Below are positions 1 through 12,610 of a DNA stretch of 64,000 bases, piece by piece. A model generated the notes under the pieces. It saw only the letters and a list, made by a program, of their open reading frames with translations. It had not been told where the DNA came from and ran no database searches. Position 1 is the stretch's first letter. Each line of letters starts with the position of its first letter. Source of the DNA: Bradyrhizobium japonicum USDA 6 (GTDB lineage Bacteria; Pseudomonadota; Alphaproteobacteria; Rhizobiales; Xanthobacteraceae); NCBI RefSeq assembly GCF_000284375.1, contig NC_017249.1:8735001-8799000 (forward strand). Reading direction: 5' to 3'. Made by a program: the position numbers and the translations under genes.

Positions 1-217
1 AGGCGGTCTGGAGCAGCTTTTCGATCGGCTCGGAGGCAGCGGCAGCGGCGCCGCCTTCCTTGCCGTGGCCGGCGTCTTCCTTCACGACAATTTCGAAACC
101 CGGCTTCTCGAGCGGCTTCGGCGTGAACAGCGCCTGGGCGGTGAAGCTCGTCACCAGCAGGATGAGACAGGTGCCCAACACGGCACCGAGAATCTTATTG
201 AGTTCGAAAGAGTCCAT
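1..217 (-). CDS. cycM: Membrane-anchored cytochrome c CycM, N-terminal part
   Basis: Only the first 72 codons are present; the rest, including the haem-binding CXXCH, lies beyond the left edge. The protein starts MDSFELNKILGAVLGTCLI, which gives a single uncleaved N-terminal membrane helix at about residues 7-27. A linker rich in Ala, Gly and Glu follows. This start, and the position divergent from kdsB, match CycM of Bradyrhizobium, a membrane-bound class I cytochrome c that passes electrons from the bc1 complex to the aa3-type oxidase. The identity rests on the recognised N-terminus and gene order, because the haem domain cannot be seen. The start is the ATG whose complement ends at 217. 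Confidence 0.8.
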   Translation of the reverse strand, partial: MDSFELNKILGAVLGTCLILLVTSFTAQALFTPKPLEKPGFEIVVKEDAGHGKEGGAAAAASEPIEKLLQTA

Positions 218-251
218 TTCCGGCCAGGCCCCACACCACAGTAAGGAAATA

Positions 252-267
252 GCGGCCGCGCGGCCGC
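252..267. repeat. 16-bp GC palindrome in the cycM-kdsB gap
   Basis: GCGGCCGCGCGGCCGC is its own reverse complement. It lies 35 bp upstream of the cycM start, in the shared promoter region with kdsB. It could be an operator or leader hairpin, but a GC-rich genome produces such strings readily. Confidence 0.4.
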
Positions 268-436
268 CAGGACGAGCCTCGGGAGAATCAAACGTTCCTT
301 GTTGTTTCCCCGAGTTTTGCCATTGAGATATCGGTTTGCCCGGGGTCTGGCAACCCGTATAAGCGACCCGGCTTTCAGCCCGTCCCCACCCCATTTCTCG
401 ACGCGGAAAACCTCTCGTTTCCAGGCCCTTGACCCG

Positions 437-1177
437 ATGATCGATCCCCGCATCCTGGTGCTGATCCCCGCCCGCATGGCCGCCACCCGCCTGCCCGGCA
501 AGCCGCTCGCCGACATCGCGGGCCTGCCGATGATCGTACATGTGATGCGGCGGGCAGAGGCCGCCGGCATCGGCCGGGTCGCGGTCGCAACCGATACGGA
601 CGAGATCGCCTCCGTGGTCACCGCCCATGGCGGCGAAGCCGTGATGACCCGCCCGGAGCACCCCTCTGGCTCGGACCGCATCCACGAGGCGATGCAGAAG
701 CTCGATCCCTCGGGCAAGGCCGAGATCGTGGTCAATCTCCAGGGCGATTTCCCGACCATCACGATCGACAACATCCGCGAGGTGCTGCCGCCGCTGCAGG
801 ATCCGGCCGTGGACATCGCAACGCTGGCCTCGCAGATCCATACCGAGGAGGAGGACCTCGCGCCGAGCGTCGTAAAGGCGATCGGAACCTCGCTGGGCGG
901 GAAACGCATGCGCGCACTTTATTTCACCCGCGCGACCGCTCCGACCGGCGACGGACCGCGCTACCACCATATCGGCCTCTACGCCTATCGCCGCGCCGCG
1001 CTGGAGCGCTACGTCTCCCTGCCGCCATCCCCGCTGGAGTTGCAGGAGAAGCTCGAGCAGCTCCGGGCGCTGGAGGCCGGGATGCGGATCGACTTCACCA
1101 TCGTCGACACCGTGCCCCGCGGGGTCGACACGCCGGCGGACCTGGAGACCGCCCGCAGCATCCTTTCCAAATCCTGA
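437..1177 (+). CDS. kdsB: 3-deoxy-manno-octulosonate cytidylyltransferase
   Basis: KdsB activates KDO with CTP to CMP-KDO for lipopolysaccharide inner-core synthesis in the cytoplasm. The 246-residue length is normal. Visible motifs are the nucleotide-binding [15 protein letters not shown] (residues 10-24), SGSDRI (77-82), NLQGDFP (100-106) and a C-terminal [11 protein letters not shown]. The open frame extends upstream to 299, but the ATG at 437 gives [13 protein letters not shown], which fits the family start; no strong ribosome site precedes it. The stop is 21 bp before pheA, so the two may be co-transcribed. Confidence 0.95.
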   Translation: MIDPRILVLIPARMAATRLPGKPLADIAGLPMIVHVMRRAEAAGIGRVAVATDTDEIASVVTAHGGEAVMTRPEHPSGSDRIHEAMQKLDPSGKAEIVVNLQGDFPTITIDNIREVLPPLQDPAVDIATLASQIHTEEEDLAPSVVKAIGTSLGGKRMRALYFTRATAPTGDGPRYHHIGLYAYRRAALERYVSLPPSPLELQEKLEQLRALEAGMRIDFTIVDTVPRGVDTPADLETARSILSKS

Positions 1178-1198
1178 GCCGCTGTTACAAGGCCGATC

Positions 1199-2059
1199 AT
1201 GAGCAAGCTGAAAATCGCATTCCAGGGCGAGCCTGGGGCCAACTCCCACATCGCCATCGTCGAGGCCTATCCCGACGCCGAGCCGATGCCCTGCGCCACC
1301 TTCGAGGACGCGCTGTCGGCGATCTCGTCGGGCGAGGCCGATCTCGGCATGATCCCGATCGAGAATTCGGTCGCGGGCCGCGTCGCCGACATCCATCACC
1401 TGCTCCCCGCCTCCGGCCTCTTCATCATCGGCGAATGGTTTCTGCCGGTCCGCCATCAGCTGATGGCGGTGAAGGGGACGAAGCTCGAGGACATCAAGAG
1501 CGTCGAGAGCCACGTGCATGCGCTCGGCCAGTGCCGGCGCATCATCCGCAAGCTCGGCATCAAGCCGATCGTACACGCCGACACCGCCGGCAGCGCCCGC
1601 GACATTTCCGAGCGCAACGACAAGGCCGTTGCCGCGATCGCCTCGCGGCTTGCGGCAAAGATCTACGGCCTCGACATCCTGGCCGAGGACATCGAGGACG
1701 AGGCGCACAACACCACGCGCTTCGTGGTGCTGGCGCGCGAGCCGAAATGGGCGGCGCAGGGCTCGGGGCCGCTGGTCACGACTTTTGTATTTCGCGTGCG
1801 CAACTTGCCCGCCGCGCTCTACAAGGCGCTCGGCGGCTTTGCCACCAACGGCGTCAACATGACTAAGCTCGAAAGCTACATGGTCGACGGCAATTTCTTC
1901 GCCACGCAGTTTTATGCCGACGTCGACGGCCATCCCGAAGACAAGGGGCTGGCGTTCGCGATCGAGGAGCTGAAATTCTTCTCGCGCGAATTCCGCATCG
2001 TCGGCGTGTATCCGGGGCACCCGTTCCGCGCGACGTTCAGCGAGACGCAGCAGGATTGA
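1199..2059 (+). CDS. pheA: Prephenate dehydratase
   Basis: Converts prephenate to phenylpyruvate in phenylalanine synthesis. The 286-residue protein is monofunctional, with no chorismate mutase domain. The catalytic domain starts AFQGEPGANSH (residues 7-17) and carries the TRF motif at residues 173-175. An ACT regulatory domain follows at about 190-275. The segment where many enzymes have the Phe-binding ESRP motif reads TKLESYM here. The gene is convergent with the monooxygenase at 2086, with a hairpin between them. Confidence 0.95.
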   Translation: MSKLKIAFQGEPGANSHIAIVEAYPDAEPMPCATFEDALSAISSGEADLGMIPIENSVAGRVADIHHLLPASGLFIIGEWFLPVRHQLMAVKGTKLEDIKSVESHVHALGQCRRIIRKLGIKPIVHADTAGSARDISERNDKAVAAIASRLAAKIYGLDILAEDIEDEAHNTTRFVVLAREPKWAAQGSGPLVTTFVFRVRNLPAALYKALGGFATNGVNMTKLESYMVDGNFFATQFYADVDGHPEDKGLAFAIEELKFFSREFRIVGVYPGHPFRATFSETQQD

Positions 2060-2064
2060 TTGGC

Positions 2065-2083
2065 TACCCTCCCCTGGAGGGTA
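2065..2083. terminator. Hairpin between convergent genes
   Basis: TACCCTCC and GGAGGGTA form perfect 8-bp arms around a 3-nt loop, between the pheA stop and the stop of the minus-strand monooxygenase. It has no clear T run on either strand, so a bidirectional terminator is inferred from position and stem only. Confidence 0.5.
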
Positions 2084-2085
2084 AG

Positions 2086-3102
2086 CTACGCCGCGGCCGC
2101 TTTCAGCCCGAACGCCTCCGCCAGCAGCGAATACGATTTCTTCCGTGCGTCGTGATCGTACACGGCCGTAATCACCATCAGCTCGTCCGGCTTGCTCGCA
2201 TCGATCAACGGCTGCAGCTTCTTCTGCACTGTCGCCGGATTGCCGACGAAGAGGCGCGAACGGTTGCGCGAGATCGAAATGCGCTCGGCGTCCGTATAGG
2301 GATAGGCCAGCGCCTCCTCGACACTCGGCAGCGGCAGATATTGCCCGCGGTCGCGGCGCAGGCGGTTGAGATCGAACGAGGCGGCGAGTTTTTGGGCCTC
2401 CTCATCCGTGTCGGCCGTGATGACGGCGACGGCGAGGATCGCGTGCGGGCTCGCGCTCCATGCCGAGGGCTGGAAACGGTTGCGGTAATGCACCATCGCA
2501 TCGATCGCGTCATGGGATGCGAAATGATGGGCGAAGGCGAAGCCCATGCCGACCTGCGCGGCGAGCTCTGAGGAATAATCGCTGGAGCCGAGCAGCCAGA
2601 TCGGCGGCAGCTTGGTGTCGTCGGGCATCGCGACGACGTTGTTGTAGGGATGCCCTGCGGGAAATTCGCGGGTCTCCCACAGAATCAGTTCGTGCAGCCG
2701 CTCCAGGAAGTCGTCGCCCTCGCGGCGATCCAGCCGGCTGCGCAGTGCGTAGGCGGTGGCGCCGTCGGTGCCGGGGGCGCGGCCGAGACCGAGATCGATG
2801 CGGCCGGGAAACAGGGCTTCCAGCATCTTGAAGCGCTCGGCCACCACGAGCGGGGCGTGGTTGGGCAGCATCACCCCGCCGGAGCCGACGCGGATGTGCT
2901 TCGTCACTGCCGCGATCTGCCCGATCATCACGTCGGGCGCCGGGCTCGCCACCGAGGCGAGGTTGTGATGCTCGGCGAGCCAGTAGCGGACATAGCCAAG
3001 CCCATCGACATGGCGCGCCAGATCGATGCTGTTGCGCAGCGCCGCGGCGGGTTTTGTACCTGTGGTGACGACGGAGAGGTCGAGGACTGAGAGCGGGATC
3101 AT
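2086..3102 (-). CDS. LLM-class flavin-dependent oxidoreductase (luciferase-like)
   Basis: The 338-residue protein belongs to the bacterial luciferase-like monooxygenases, TIM-barrel enzymes that use reduced flavin. It starts [12 protein letters not shown] and shows RYWLAEHHN near residue 40, [12 protein letters not shown] near residue 95 and [12 protein letters not shown] near residue 120, as in the single-subunit alkanal-type group. No neighbouring flavin reductase or substrate gene is present, so the substrate is unknown. The family assignment is firm; any specific reaction would be a guess. Confidence 0.85.
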   Translation of the reverse strand: MIPLSVLDLSVVTTGTKPAAALRNSIDLARHVDGLGYVRYWLAEHHNLASVASPAPDVMIGQIAAVTKHIRVGSGGVMLPNHAPLVVAERFKMLEALFPGRIDLGLGRAPGTDGATAYALRSRLDRREGDDFLERLHELILWETREFPAGHPYNNVVAMPDDTKLPPIWLLGSSDYSSELAAQVGMGFAFAHHFASHDAIDAMVHYRNRFQPSAWSASPHAILAVAVITADTDEEAQKLAASFDLNRLRRDRGQYLPLPSVEEALAYPYTDAERISISRNRSRLFVGNPATVQKKLQPLIDASKPDELMVITAVYDHDARKKSYSLLAEAFGLKAAAA

Positions 3103-3500
3103 GGCGCGCTAAGGTAGTGAAGGCCGGCGAGGCGGCAATGGGCAGACTGCGCAGGTCTGGCGTGTGCAGACAGCGAGCCCGCACGGCAAGACCGGTTATG
3201 GCGATGGGACAATATTTGTCGTAGCCACATCATCCTCACATTGCCCACACCCCTATTTACTTCCGCCCGCCGCCAAAACCGTTACAATTAATTGATTTAT
3301 CTTGTATTTTGTCATAAGTACACACTTCCCACCGTCCTTCTTACCTGTGCAATATTTCCACCGTTCCAGGTAAAAGTGGGCTACTTCCCATCCTCGATGG
3401 GCTGTCGAGTGCGACCGCTTTGGCTTATCTTGCCCACATCCAATCGAGACCCGACTGCCGGCCGCCGAAAGCCGGACGAGCCCTTGGAGTGAGTGGTGCC
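3103..3500. other. 398-bp gap upstream of metF, no gene seen
   Basis: This divergent promoter region contains an AT-rich stretch at about 3280-3320 that stands out from its surroundings. I looked for S-adenosylmethionine or S-adenosylhomocysteine riboswitch cores and for an ArsR/MetR-like operator and recognised none. Short open frames across it lack protein-like composition. It may hold the metF-metH promoter and a long leader. Confidence 0.4.
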
Positions 3501-4442
3501 ATGACCGATCTGACGACGCCTGCCCGGGCCGAAGGGCAAGACGGGCACCTCCAAAACGGGCACCTCTCCTCGAAGCGGCCCGCGATCTCCTTCGAGTTCT
3601 TTCCGCCAAAGACGGAAGAGATGGAGCGCAATCTCTGGGAGACCATCAACCGGCTCGCCCCGCTCGACCCGAAATTCGTGTCCGTGACCTATGGGGCCGG
3701 CGGCTCGACCCGCGAGCGCACCCATTCGACCATCACCCGCATCCTGAAGGAGACTGCGCTGCTGCCGGCCGCGCATTTGACCTGCGTCGGCGCCTCGCGC
3801 GGGGAGATCGACGAGATCGTCGACCGCTATCACGAGGTCGGCGTCCGCCACATCGTCGGCCTGCGCGGCGATCCCGCCGGCGGCATCGGCACGCCCTATT
3901 CCAGCCATCCCGACGGCTACCAGAGCTCAGCCGACCTCGTTGCGGGCATCAAGAAGCGGCACGGCGACATCGAAGTGTCCGTGTCCGCCTATCCCGAGAA
4001 GCACCCTGAAGCGCGCGACTTCGACGCCGATATCGACACGCTGAAGGCCAAGGTCGATGCGGGCGCGACGCGCGCGATCACCCAGGTGTTCTTCGATAAC
4101 GACCTCTACTTCCGCTATCTCGACCGCGTCCGTGCCCGAGGCATCGACATCCCGATCGTGCCCGGCATCATGCCGATGCACAATTTCAAGCAGGCCCGCA
4201 ATTTCGTCACCCGCGCCGGCACGACCGTGCCGGACTGGCTGGCGGAGAAATTCGACGGCCTCGACGACGACGCCGAGACCCGCAAGCTGGTGGCCGCGAC
4301 GGTTGCCGCCGGCCAGGTGCAGAAGCTGGCGAAGCGCGGCGTCGACACCTTCCATTTCTACACCATGAACCGCGCCGATCTCGTGTTCGCGATCAGCCAT
4401 TTGCTCGGCATCCGCGCCAAGAGCGCGCAGAAGGCGGCGTAA
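3501..4442 (+). CDS. metF: Methylenetetrahydrofolate reductase
   Basis: Reduces 5,10-methylene-THF to 5-methyl-THF with FAD and NAD(P)H, supplying methyl groups to MetH. The protein is 313 residues, with [14 protein letters not shown] near residue 29, [29 protein letters not shown] and a VPGIMPM segment typical of bacterial MetF barrels. The ATG at 3501 is preferred to the in-frame opening at 3420 because the upstream codons are not conserved-looking. The stop is 7 bp before metH, so the pair is an operon that makes and then uses methyl-THF. Confidence 0.95.
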   Translation: MTDLTTPARAEGQDGHLQNGHLSSKRPAISFEFFPPKTEEMERNLWETINRLAPLDPKFVSVTYGAGGSTRERTHSTITRILKETALLPAAHLTCVGASRGEIDEIVDRYHEVGVRHIVGLRGDPAGGIGTPYSSHPDGYQSSADLVAGIKKRHGDIEVSVSAYPEKHPEARDFDADIDTLKAKVDAGATRAITQVFFDNDLYFRYLDRVRARGIDIPIVPGIMPMHNFKQARNFVTRAGTTVPDWLAEKFDGLDDDAETRKLVAATVAAGQVQKLAKRGVDTFHFYTMNRADLVFAISHLLGIRAKSAQKAA

Positions 4443-4449
4443 GAAGTCA

Positions 4450-8304
<3,855 letters not shown>

Positions 8305-8611
8305 GCCCGCCTTCGCTTCCCAGCCCGCTTTCGCTTCCCACGACTAAAAACGTGAAAAACAACCCCATGCACAGTAGAGCTGGGGTTGAAAGGCTTGAGG
8401 AATTTCGGTCTTACCGAAACGACTTGCTCCGTCGGGCAAAACACCGGTAATATTCCATCATCGCCCACCGCGCCCGTCTGATACTCGCCTCGACGGCTTT
8501 TCTCTCGCCGGAACCGGGCGGTGTGAACTCGTTCACTTGTCCGCTCAACCCTGATTCGATAATCTATCGGCCTACTACCTTCAAACCGATGGTTTGCTTG
8601 GGATCGAACAT
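8305..8611. other. 307-bp gap after metH with short repeats
   Basis: The gap opens with two near-identical copies of an 18-bp unit beginning GCCCGC(C/T)TTCGCTTCCC (about 8306-8341). The stretch at about 8385-8470, including CTTGCTCCGTCGGGCAAAAC, resembles a short dispersed intergenic sequence I associate with this genus. No terminator with a T run and no gene is evident. The promoter of the small secreted peptide probably lies near its right end. Confidence 0.35.
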
Positions 8612-8743
8612 ATGACGCAGTTCATTGCACTGTTCGTCGCCGCGATCGCCCTTGTCGTGCTGCCCACGATTGCCGCGGCTGACTGTCCGAAAGGCTACGT
8701 GCCATGCGGCGAACGAAACCAGTTGTGCTGCCCGCGAAAGTAG
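8612..8743 (+). CDS. Small secreted cysteine-rich peptide
   Basis: This 43-residue ORF starts MTQFIALFVAAIALVVLP and continues into an Ala-rich cleavage region, a convincing signal peptide of about 23 residues. The predicted mature part is about 20 residues and holds four cysteines (C-P-K-G-Y-V-P-C, then a CC pair before PRK at the end). Such a peptide would be exported and disulfide-bonded. It is too short for routine gene calling. Its last 40 nt overlap the next gene in another frame. I do not recognise a named family; reality is inferred from the signal peptide and cysteine pattern, and the ribosome site is weak. Confidence 0.6.
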   Translation: MTQFIALFVAAIALVVLPTIAAADCPKGYVPCGERNQLCCPRK

Positions 8744-9492
8744 CAAGTCGCAAATGGCTCTGGCTTGGTAGCCTCGTCTTTGTCGCGATCGGCCTGGTGA
8801 TGGTTGCAGCCTGGGTCGGATTCCCGCGAAAGAAACACACGATCACGGCCATCCTCTCCGAGACCGGATATTTCGAGGTGGTACCGCCGAGCACGTTCGG
8901 CGGTCCCGGCACCATCAACACGATCGAATATCTGAGCAATGGCCGACTGGAGTTGCATCCGACCTGCGATATCGACCCCACGCTGCTGGCCGACAAGATC
9001 CGGAAATCACCAACCATGGACCGGGACCTGAAGCAGTCGCTCGAGAAGAACCTCGACGTGTCCGCACAGGTCAGGGACAAGCTGTCGGCGGTCGCCGGAA
9101 TGCAGCAAGTTGATTCAATTCACCTCAAGCTCGAGAACGCCAACATCCTCCTGATCTCCGACGAGTCGCTGATATCGACCCGCAATGCCTTGCTGAAGGC
9201 CGAATGCGAGGACGCGATCGCCATGAACATTTCGAGCGGCGGCGTGGTCTGCCAGACGCGCTCCGTGCTGGAAGCCGACGTCGTCTACGAGATCAAATAT
9301 CACAACACGATTTCGATGGAGGAGCGGGCCAAGCTGACATCCGAGATCGCGGCGAAGCTCGAGCTGGACGCCCACCAGGGATCGGACGACAAGGTGTCCG
9401 GCTCTCAATTGTTCTTTGGCATCAGGCTGTCACCCAATCCGATCGTGCTGAAGACCGCGACGGGCGAGATCAAGCCCTGCAACAGGCGATAG
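8704..9492 (+). CDS. Membrane-anchored protein of unknown function
   Basis: The 262-residue protein begins with a basic stretch (MRRTKPVVLPAKVASRKW) and one membrane helix at about residues 18-39. A soluble, probably periplasmic, domain of about 220 residues follows, with scattered cysteines (near TCDIDP, AECEDAI, VCQTRS and the C-terminal PCNRR). I recognise no domain. The ATG at 8704 overlaps the upstream peptide gene by 40 nt; no better ATG lies before the helix. The overlap suggests coupled expression with the peptide. The convergent glutathione transferase ends 12 bp downstream. Confidence 0.7.
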   Translation: MRRTKPVVLPAKVASRKWLWLGSLVFVAIGLVMVAAWVGFPRKKHTITAILSETGYFEVVPPSTFGGPGTINTIEYLSNGRLELHPTCDIDPTLLADKIRKSPTMDRDLKQSLEKNLDVSAQVRDKLSAVAGMQQVDSIHLKLENANILLISDESLISTRNALLKAECEDAIAMNISSGGVVCQTRSVLEADVVYEIKYHNTISMEERAKLTSEIAAKLELDAHQGSDDKVSGSQLFFGIRLSPNPIVLKTATGEIKPCNRR

Positions 9493-9504
9493 GACGCCGC
9501 GCGC

Positions 9505-10134
9505 TCACCCCTTCGGCGGGGCCAGCGGCTGCAAGATCTCCCCGAACGGCGCCAGCGCCTCGCAGCGCTCGGCGTGGGCCGACAGCGCCGGATAGCGCGA
9601 CGACTCGAACAGAAGCGGATGCGCTTCGCGGGTGAAGCGGACGACGCAGGCAACCGCAATGTCGGCGTGGCCGATCCGGCCGCCCAGCCAATACGGCGTC
9701 GTCACCCTCGCGCGTTCGGCCTCCAGCACGCCGAGCACATCGCCGATCTGCGCCTGGCAGCGCTCGACCCACAGCGCAAGCTGCTCCTTCCGCAGCACGC
9801 GCTCATAGAGCAGGCTGACCGCCTTGTCGCCGAGGCCGGTGGCGAGTGCGCAGATCCGCAGGTGCTTTCGCCGCTCGGCGCCGCCGCGCGGCAGCATCGC
9901 CTTCTCCGGCCCGACGAGCTCGTCGAGATAATCGAGAATGATCGTGCTCTCGATCAGTGCCTCGCCATCATCACACACCAGCGTCGGCACGCGCCGCAGT
10001 GGATTGTACGGCGCGATCTTGTCGGCATCGCCGAAGGTCGACCAAGGCTTGTGCTCGAAGGCGAACCCGTAAAGCCGGAGCGCAATCGCGACGCGGCGAA
10101 CGAAGGGGGAGTCGTATTGGCCGATCAGGAACAT
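9505..10134 (-). CDS. Glutathione S-transferase family protein
   Basis: The 209-residue protein has the two-domain GST layout. The N-terminal thioredoxin-like fold includes SPFVRRVAIAL (residues 8-18), the cis-proline segment RVPTLVCDDGEALIES (about 48-63) and a helical C-terminal half. The serine at position 8 is a plausible glutathione-activating residue. These cytosolic enzymes conjugate or isomerise electrophilic compounds. No catabolic partner is adjacent, so the substrate is unknown. No clear ribosome site precedes the ATG. Confidence 0.85.
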   Translation of the reverse strand: MFLIGQYDSPFVRRVAIALRLYGFAFEHKPWSTFGDADKIAPYNPLRRVPTLVCDDGEALIESTIILDYLDELVGPEKAMLPRGGAERRKHLRICALATGLGDKAVSLLYERVLRKEQLALWVERCQAQIGDVLGVLEAERARVTTPYWLGGRIGHADIAVACVVRFTREAHPLLFESSRYPALSAHAERCEALAPFGEILQPLAPPKG

Positions 10135-10513
10135 GGTGAGCCTTCGTCATCACGGAGCTTGACCAGAGAACCGGTCGTGATTGCAGTTGCATTGAGATGG
10201 AGAATATCGCCTGCCAGCTTTTCACCGGCAAGCGCCGAATGGATGACGAGGCCGCGCGCCGCGGTCAGCGCTCCTATGGTCCGCTGTGCTCCTGATTGCG
10301 GCGCAATAGCGGACCTAATCAAAGGTCCGAGTTGGGCCAGCACCTGACGAAGAGATCTGCCAATCGGAAGAGATTTCGAAGCGTTCCGAAACCTCGACGA
10401 TGCGCGAACACGTGTGCTGAACGCAGCGAAGACGTGGCAGAGTTGCTTGACCGATAGAACAACCTTTGGGATGTTTAGAAAGTGTACCTGATGCTCTAGT
10501 TGCGTTGGCTCCC
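10135..10513. other. 379-bp gap before the DUF2235 gene
   Basis: GC drops across this stretch, which marks the left side of the accessory region. The minus strand is open across it (about 10125-10520, GTG start). Part of that translation looks protein-like (around LAGEKLAGDILHLNATAITT), but I recognise no family and the frame overlaps the GST start, so it may be a remnant. No repeats or terminators were recognised. Confidence 0.3.
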
Positions 10514-11503
10514 ATGGCACGCAGGCTCATACTGTGTATCGACGGTACTTGGAACTCGCGCGCAGAGGAGACTAGGTTCTTTGTCCACCCGACCAATGTG
10601 CAACGTATTAGCGAATTGTTGGTCAATGACGGCAAGCAACAACTCGTCTTCTACTTGCGCGGAGTTGGAACGGACAGTCTCGTTGACCGGTTTGTTGGTG
10701 GGGTTTGGGGCGCTGGAATACACGGCCGCGTTCGCGACGGATACCGCATCCTCTGTGAGAACTATAGAGAGGGCGACCAGATCGCACTAATCGGTTTCAG
10801 CCGCGGAGCCTTCGCGGTGCGGCAGATCACAGGAGTAATGGCGCTTATTGGCCTCTTGAAAGCCGACCGCCTCAATTTGTTTGATCGTGCGTTCTCGCTA
10901 GGTATGCGACGATTTGCACGCTCCATTGATAATGAAGAATCCCTATTTGTATCGACGAATTGCCATCGGCCCGTGCCGATCAGATTTCTTGGCGTTTTTG
11001 ATACCGTGATCCGCTATGGGCCATTCTTGGCATTGTCCAGGATGATTCTAGAGCGCGCTATGGGGCGGCACATCGGTTTCCATGATCATGTTGCGCCATG
11101 GTTTGTTGTCCAGATAGCCCACGCTCTCGCGCTCGATGAATGCCGGATTAATTTCGAACCATGGCGTTACCTGCAGTCGGAGGATTGGCGTCAGCGGGTT
11201 GAGGAGAGGTGGTTCGCCGGCCATCATTCCGATGTTGGCGGCGGCTGTGCTGATTCGCGCGCCGCGGAAATCTCTCTGCGATGGATGGCGGAATGTGCTC
11301 AGGAGGCGGGCTTGATGTTTACCGAAATGCCGCATGTTGGAGATCGCTCGCATTGCGCCCCACTTAATCCTTCGCGAATCGGCGCTTGGCGCTTAATGCC
11401 GTTTCGTCGGCGAGTCGTTGAAATATCGGACTCCATTCACCCGTCCGTCGAGTTGAGGACGAACGCAACTGGCTATCGACCCTTTGCGAGATGCCGATTT
11501 TGA
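10514..11503 (+). CDS. DUF2235 alpha/beta-hydrolase-like protein
   Basis: The 329-residue protein starts MARRLILCIDGTWNS, the characteristic DUF2235 opening (phospholipase-like, T6SS Tle1-related fold). The nucleophile elbow GFSRGAFAVR (GxSxG) lies near residue 100. FLGVFDTV and HSDVGGG, the acid and histidine regions of this group, follow. No secretion signal and no VgrG, PAAR or immunity neighbour is visible, so a role as a T6SS effector is not supported here; it may be a cytoplasmic lipase or esterase. Base composition is lower in GC than the flanks, suggesting acquisition. Confidence 0.8.
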   Translation: MARRLILCIDGTWNSRAEETRFFVHPTNVQRISELLVNDGKQQLVFYLRGVGTDSLVDRFVGGVWGAGIHGRVRDGYRILCENYREGDQIALIGFSRGAFAVRQITGVMALIGLLKADRLNLFDRAFSLGMRRFARSIDNEESLFVSTNCHRPVPIRFLGVFDTVIRYGPFLALSRMILERAMGRHIGFHDHVAPWFVVQIAHALALDECRINFEPWRYLQSEDWRQRVEERWFAGHHSDVGGGCADSRAAEISLRWMAECAQEAGLMFTEMPHVGDRSHCAPLNPSRIGAWRLMPFRRRVVEISDSIHPSVELRTNATGYRPFARCRF

Positions 11504-11549
11504 CTCCAGTAGATACAGTACACGCGTAGCATTGATCGACGGGCCATCA

Positions 11550-11565
11550 TGCCCGCTTTGGGTCA
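11550..11565. repeat. Short dispersed motif TGCCCGCTTTGGGTCA
   Basis: Similar sequences recur at 12681-12696 (TGCCCGCAGTGGGTCA) and about 13049-13073 (a degenerate form with an inverted partner ending GCGGGCA). All three lie in the lower-GC accessory region around the lone binding-protein gene. Confidence 0.4.
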
Positions 11566-11600
11566 TGACCTGACTCATGCACCGCAGAAAATCAGCACCT

Positions 11601-12569
11601 CTATTCGATCACCTCATCAGCGCGGACGAGTAGTGAGGGCTGCACGGTGAGGCCGAGCGCCTTGGCGGTCTTCATGTTGATGATGAGCTCGAATTTCGTC
11701 GGCCGCTCTACCGGCAGGTCGGCAGGCTTGGTGCCTTTGAGTATCCTATCGACGAAACTGCCTGCACGGCGGAATAGATCGGCTGTATCCGCGCCGTACA
11801 CCGACAATCCGCCATTGGCGTAGACTCGAAACAAGTAGTTTGCAGGCAGACGATGCTTCGCCGCGAGTGCAATTATTCGCGGAGCCTCGACATAGGTGAG
11901 CGGATCACCGAAATCAATTATCGCATCGGCGTTTTGGGCAGAAGCCGATGCAAAGGCGATGTCCAGGTCCTCGGCCGTGGCCGCTTCAACTGTCAGCAGC
12001 ACTATGCCAAGTTTCCGCGCCTTGTTGCGTGTCTCTTCCACCAAGTAGAGCATTGGATTCTTTGGATTGACCAAGATCGCGATTTTCGAGGCGCCCGGAA
12101 CGAGTTCGCGAAGGATTTCGACACGTTTTCCGAAGAAATCTTCAGGTACGTTGGTCGTAATACCCGTTATGTTGCCACCCGGTCGCGATAGACTTTGCAC
12201 GAGGCCAAGGCGGACGGGATCAGCCACAGCCACGAATACAATCGGAATGGTGGCAGTTGCCGATTTCAGGGCCAGGGCCGCTTGAGGTCCCGCAGCGATT
12301 AGCACATCGGGATTGAGAGCGATCAGGTCGGCGACTGAAGCTGGCAGTTGATCGGGTGGATGAGAAAAGCGGGATTCGGTAATCAGGTTTCCATCTACCC
12401 AGCCGTGGTGTCGCAGCCCATCAAGAAATGAACGCTCGGCTTGATTAAGGGCCTGCCCGCTCCCATCACCTATAGCAAGAAAGCCGATGCGCCGAGGCTT
12501 CCTCTGCGCCCACAAACGCTGAGGCGAAACGAGCAACACAGCAGCCGCTATGAACTCCCGCCGCTTCAT
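11601..12569 (-). CDS. ABC-type substrate-binding protein (COG2984 family)
   Basis: The 322-residue protein starts MKRREFIAAAVLLVSPQRLWAQ, a twin-arginine-like or Sec signal peptide, and continues RKPRRIGFLAIGDGSG. It has the two-lobed binding-protein pattern of the uncharacterised COG2984 family (VLIAAGPQAALALKSAT, IPIVFVAVADPV, GLVQSLSRPGGNITGI). The longer open frame to 12707 is rejected because the signal peptide begins at the internal ATG at 12569. No permease or ATPase is adjacent, so it is an orphan here. Many such orphans occur in bradyrhizobia; the ligand is unknown. Confidence 0.85.
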   Translation of the reverse strand: MKRREFIAAAVLLVSPQRLWAQRKPRRIGFLAIGDGSGQALNQAERSFLDGLRHHGWVDGNLITESRFSHPPDQLPASVADLIALNPDVLIAAGPQAALALKSATATIPIVFVAVADPVRLGLVQSLSRPGGNITGITTNVPEDFFGKRVEILRELVPGASKIAILVNPKNPMLYLVEETRNKARKLGIVLLTVEAATAEDLDIAFASASAQNADAIIDFGDPLTYVEAPRIIALAAKHRLPANYLFRVYANGGLSVYGADTADLFRRAGSFVDRILKGTKPADLPVERPTKFELIINMKTAKALGLTVQPSLLVRADEVIE

Positions 12570-12610
12570 TCGATCCTCATTGCAGTCTGAGGACGACCGG
12601 GCACAGAGTA

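Noticed and set aside
151..909. Long open frame on the minus strand across kdsB
   Set aside because: It mirrors kdsB in a GC-rich gene, has no family features and overlaps the cycM promoter.
3253..3609. Minus-strand frame in the metF promoter as a regulator gene
   Set aside because: No helix-turn-helix or other motif is visible and it runs into metF.
10125..10520. 131-residue minus-strand frame in the gap before the DUF2235 gene
   Set aside because: It needs a GTG start, overlaps the GST start and has no recognised family; kept only as a note on the gap.
10514..11503. DUF2235 gene as a type VI secretion effector
   Set aside because: No VgrG, PAAR, Hcp, adaptor or immunity gene lies nearby; only the fold is supported.
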